A DNA stretch of 6,347 nucleotides from Thermaceae bacterium (GTDB lineage Bacteria; Deinococcota; Deinococci; Deinococcales; Marinithermaceae), in the NCBI GenBank assembly GCA_027053145.1, contig JALUED010000013.1:1-6347 (forward strand), in the 5' to 3' direction. How positions within the stretch are numbered: the stretch's first letter is position 1; the number at the start of each line of letters is the position of its first letter. The notes under the pieces were generated by a model. It saw nothing but the letters and a program-made list of their open reading frames with translations, was not told the DNA's origin and searched no databases. This document shows, piece after piece, positions 5,819 to 6,347 of the stretch. The position numbers and the translations under genes were made by a program.

Positions 5819-6347
5819 TGACGCTGGGTAATCGTGCACTGCGCCTCGGGTGGCTTGGGCTTTGGGCGCTCCTTGCTTCCTTTGCTCTGGCCGAACGGGA
5901 TTTCAAGCAGGTCTACAGCAACACCGCCACCGGCTTCCGCGGCGACTTCACGATCATTGGAAACGCCCTGGTGACCTGCGCAAACTTGCCCGATTGTGCG
6001 AACGATACGAGTCAAAACAATTACCAGACGATGGTGTTCATAGACGCCGACGGCAGCGACAACGCTACGGTTAACTCATCGAGCGCAACCTTGCGTTTGC
6101 CCGACGGTGCGAGGGTGGTCTATGCGGCCCTGGTTTGGGGCGGGCGGGAGAACACCCAAGAGTCCGCCCGCGTTCCCTCTGAGATCAAGTTCAAGCGGCC
6201 TGGGGACAGTGGTTATTCAACCTTAGAGGCCGATTGGGTCTCCTACATCTCGGGGAGTTTTCGCACGGGTCAACCTTACGCCGCGTTCAAAGAGGTCACG
6301 GGGCTTTTGCAGGAGCTCGATAGCCCGAATGGGACGTATTGGGTGGC
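5818..6347 (+). CDS. Exported, probably surface-located protein of the DUF11/conserved-repeat type, N-terminal part
   Basis: The frame is open from ATG 5818 to the window edge: 176 codons, 3' end missing. The start is supported by AGAGGTGG just upstream and by a signal peptide that begins at it. Arg6 and Arg9 precede a hydrophobic core (about 10-22), and an ALA cleavage motif at 23-25 predicts mature protein from Glu26. The mature part contains YSNTATGFRGDFTIIGN, a Cys54/Cys60 pair that may form a disulfide, VFIDADGS, NSSSATLRLPDGARVVYAALVWGG (about 86-109), and a later KEVTGLLQEL...GTYW. I recall this arrangement from the N-termini of large secreted bacterial proteins that go on into DUF11-like repeats. 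The assignment is from memory and the repeats would lie outside the window. Function is unknown; a cell-envelope or adhesion role is inference. Bases 6001-6120 are 55% GC (66 of 120), far below the arginine genes, and rare-type codons such as ATA, TTA and TCA occur. Confidence 0.85.
   Translation, partial: MTLGNRALRLGWLGLWALLASFALAERDFKQVYSNTATGFRGDFTIIGNALVTCANLPDCANDTSQNNYQTMVFIDADGSDNATVNSSSATLRLPDGARVVYAALVWGGRENTQESARVPSEIKFKRPGDSGYSTLEADWVSYISGSFRTGQPYAAFKEVTGLLQELDSPNGTYWV

Noticed and set aside
5815..6074. Short open frames on both strands over the start of the exported-protein gene
   Set aside because: They are shadows. The frame starting at 5818 has a ribosome binding site, a signal peptide and recognisable mature sequence, and simply has no stop within the window.

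Overview
The window looks like chromosomal DNA of a Deinococcota thermophile, most likely family Thermaceae (Thermus/Meiothermus/Oceanithermus/Marinithermus relatives). The coding DNA is very GC-rich. The ArgG, ArgH and CarA proteins closely resemble my recollection of their Thermus counterparts. Genes overlap by a few bases, and argG appears to be read from a leaderless mRNA, which is common in this phylum. The genus is inference; no search was run.

Layout, all on the + strand. (1) Bases 2-625 hold the 3' part of an RNA 3'-terminal phosphate cyclase gene (rtcA), cut by the left edge. (2) Bases 669-1265 hold a single gene for an unrecognised 198-residue soluble protein. It has its own near-consensus promoter, whose -35 box overlaps the rtcA stop codon, and a strong intrinsic terminator at 1278-1311. 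(3) Bases 1342-5573 hold a tightly packed arginine operon: argG, argH, a short GNAT-type N-acetylglutamate synthase (argA-like) and carA. The genes overlap by 4, 4 and 8 bp. (4) Bases 5574-5817 are a 244-base intergenic stretch with a hairpin at the carA stop codon, a perfect 12-bp palindrome, a second inverted repeat and a possible 12-codon leader ORF. (5) From 5818 to the right edge runs the start of an exported, probably surface-located protein with a clear signal peptide. Its base composition is much less GC-rich than its neighbours, and the window edge truncates it.

The arginine genes cover the entry and the exit of the pathway. The GNAT enzyme would acetylate glutamate (step 1). CarA supplies ammonia for carbamoyl phosphate. 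ArgG and ArgH convert citrulline to arginine. The middle-pathway genes (argB, argC, argJ, argD, argF) and carB are not in the window.

I found no mobile element, CRISPR array, tRNA or rRNA, and nothing I would call a new biological system. The points most worth a second look are: an apparent in-frame loss of about 20-25 residues at the CarA interdomain linker; the argH/argA gene pair, which is the split form of the ArgH(A) fusion known in some marine bacteria; the leaderless argG start; the unrecognised, independently transcribed 198-residue protein; and the structured leader, possible upstream ORF and shifted composition of the surface-protein gene.
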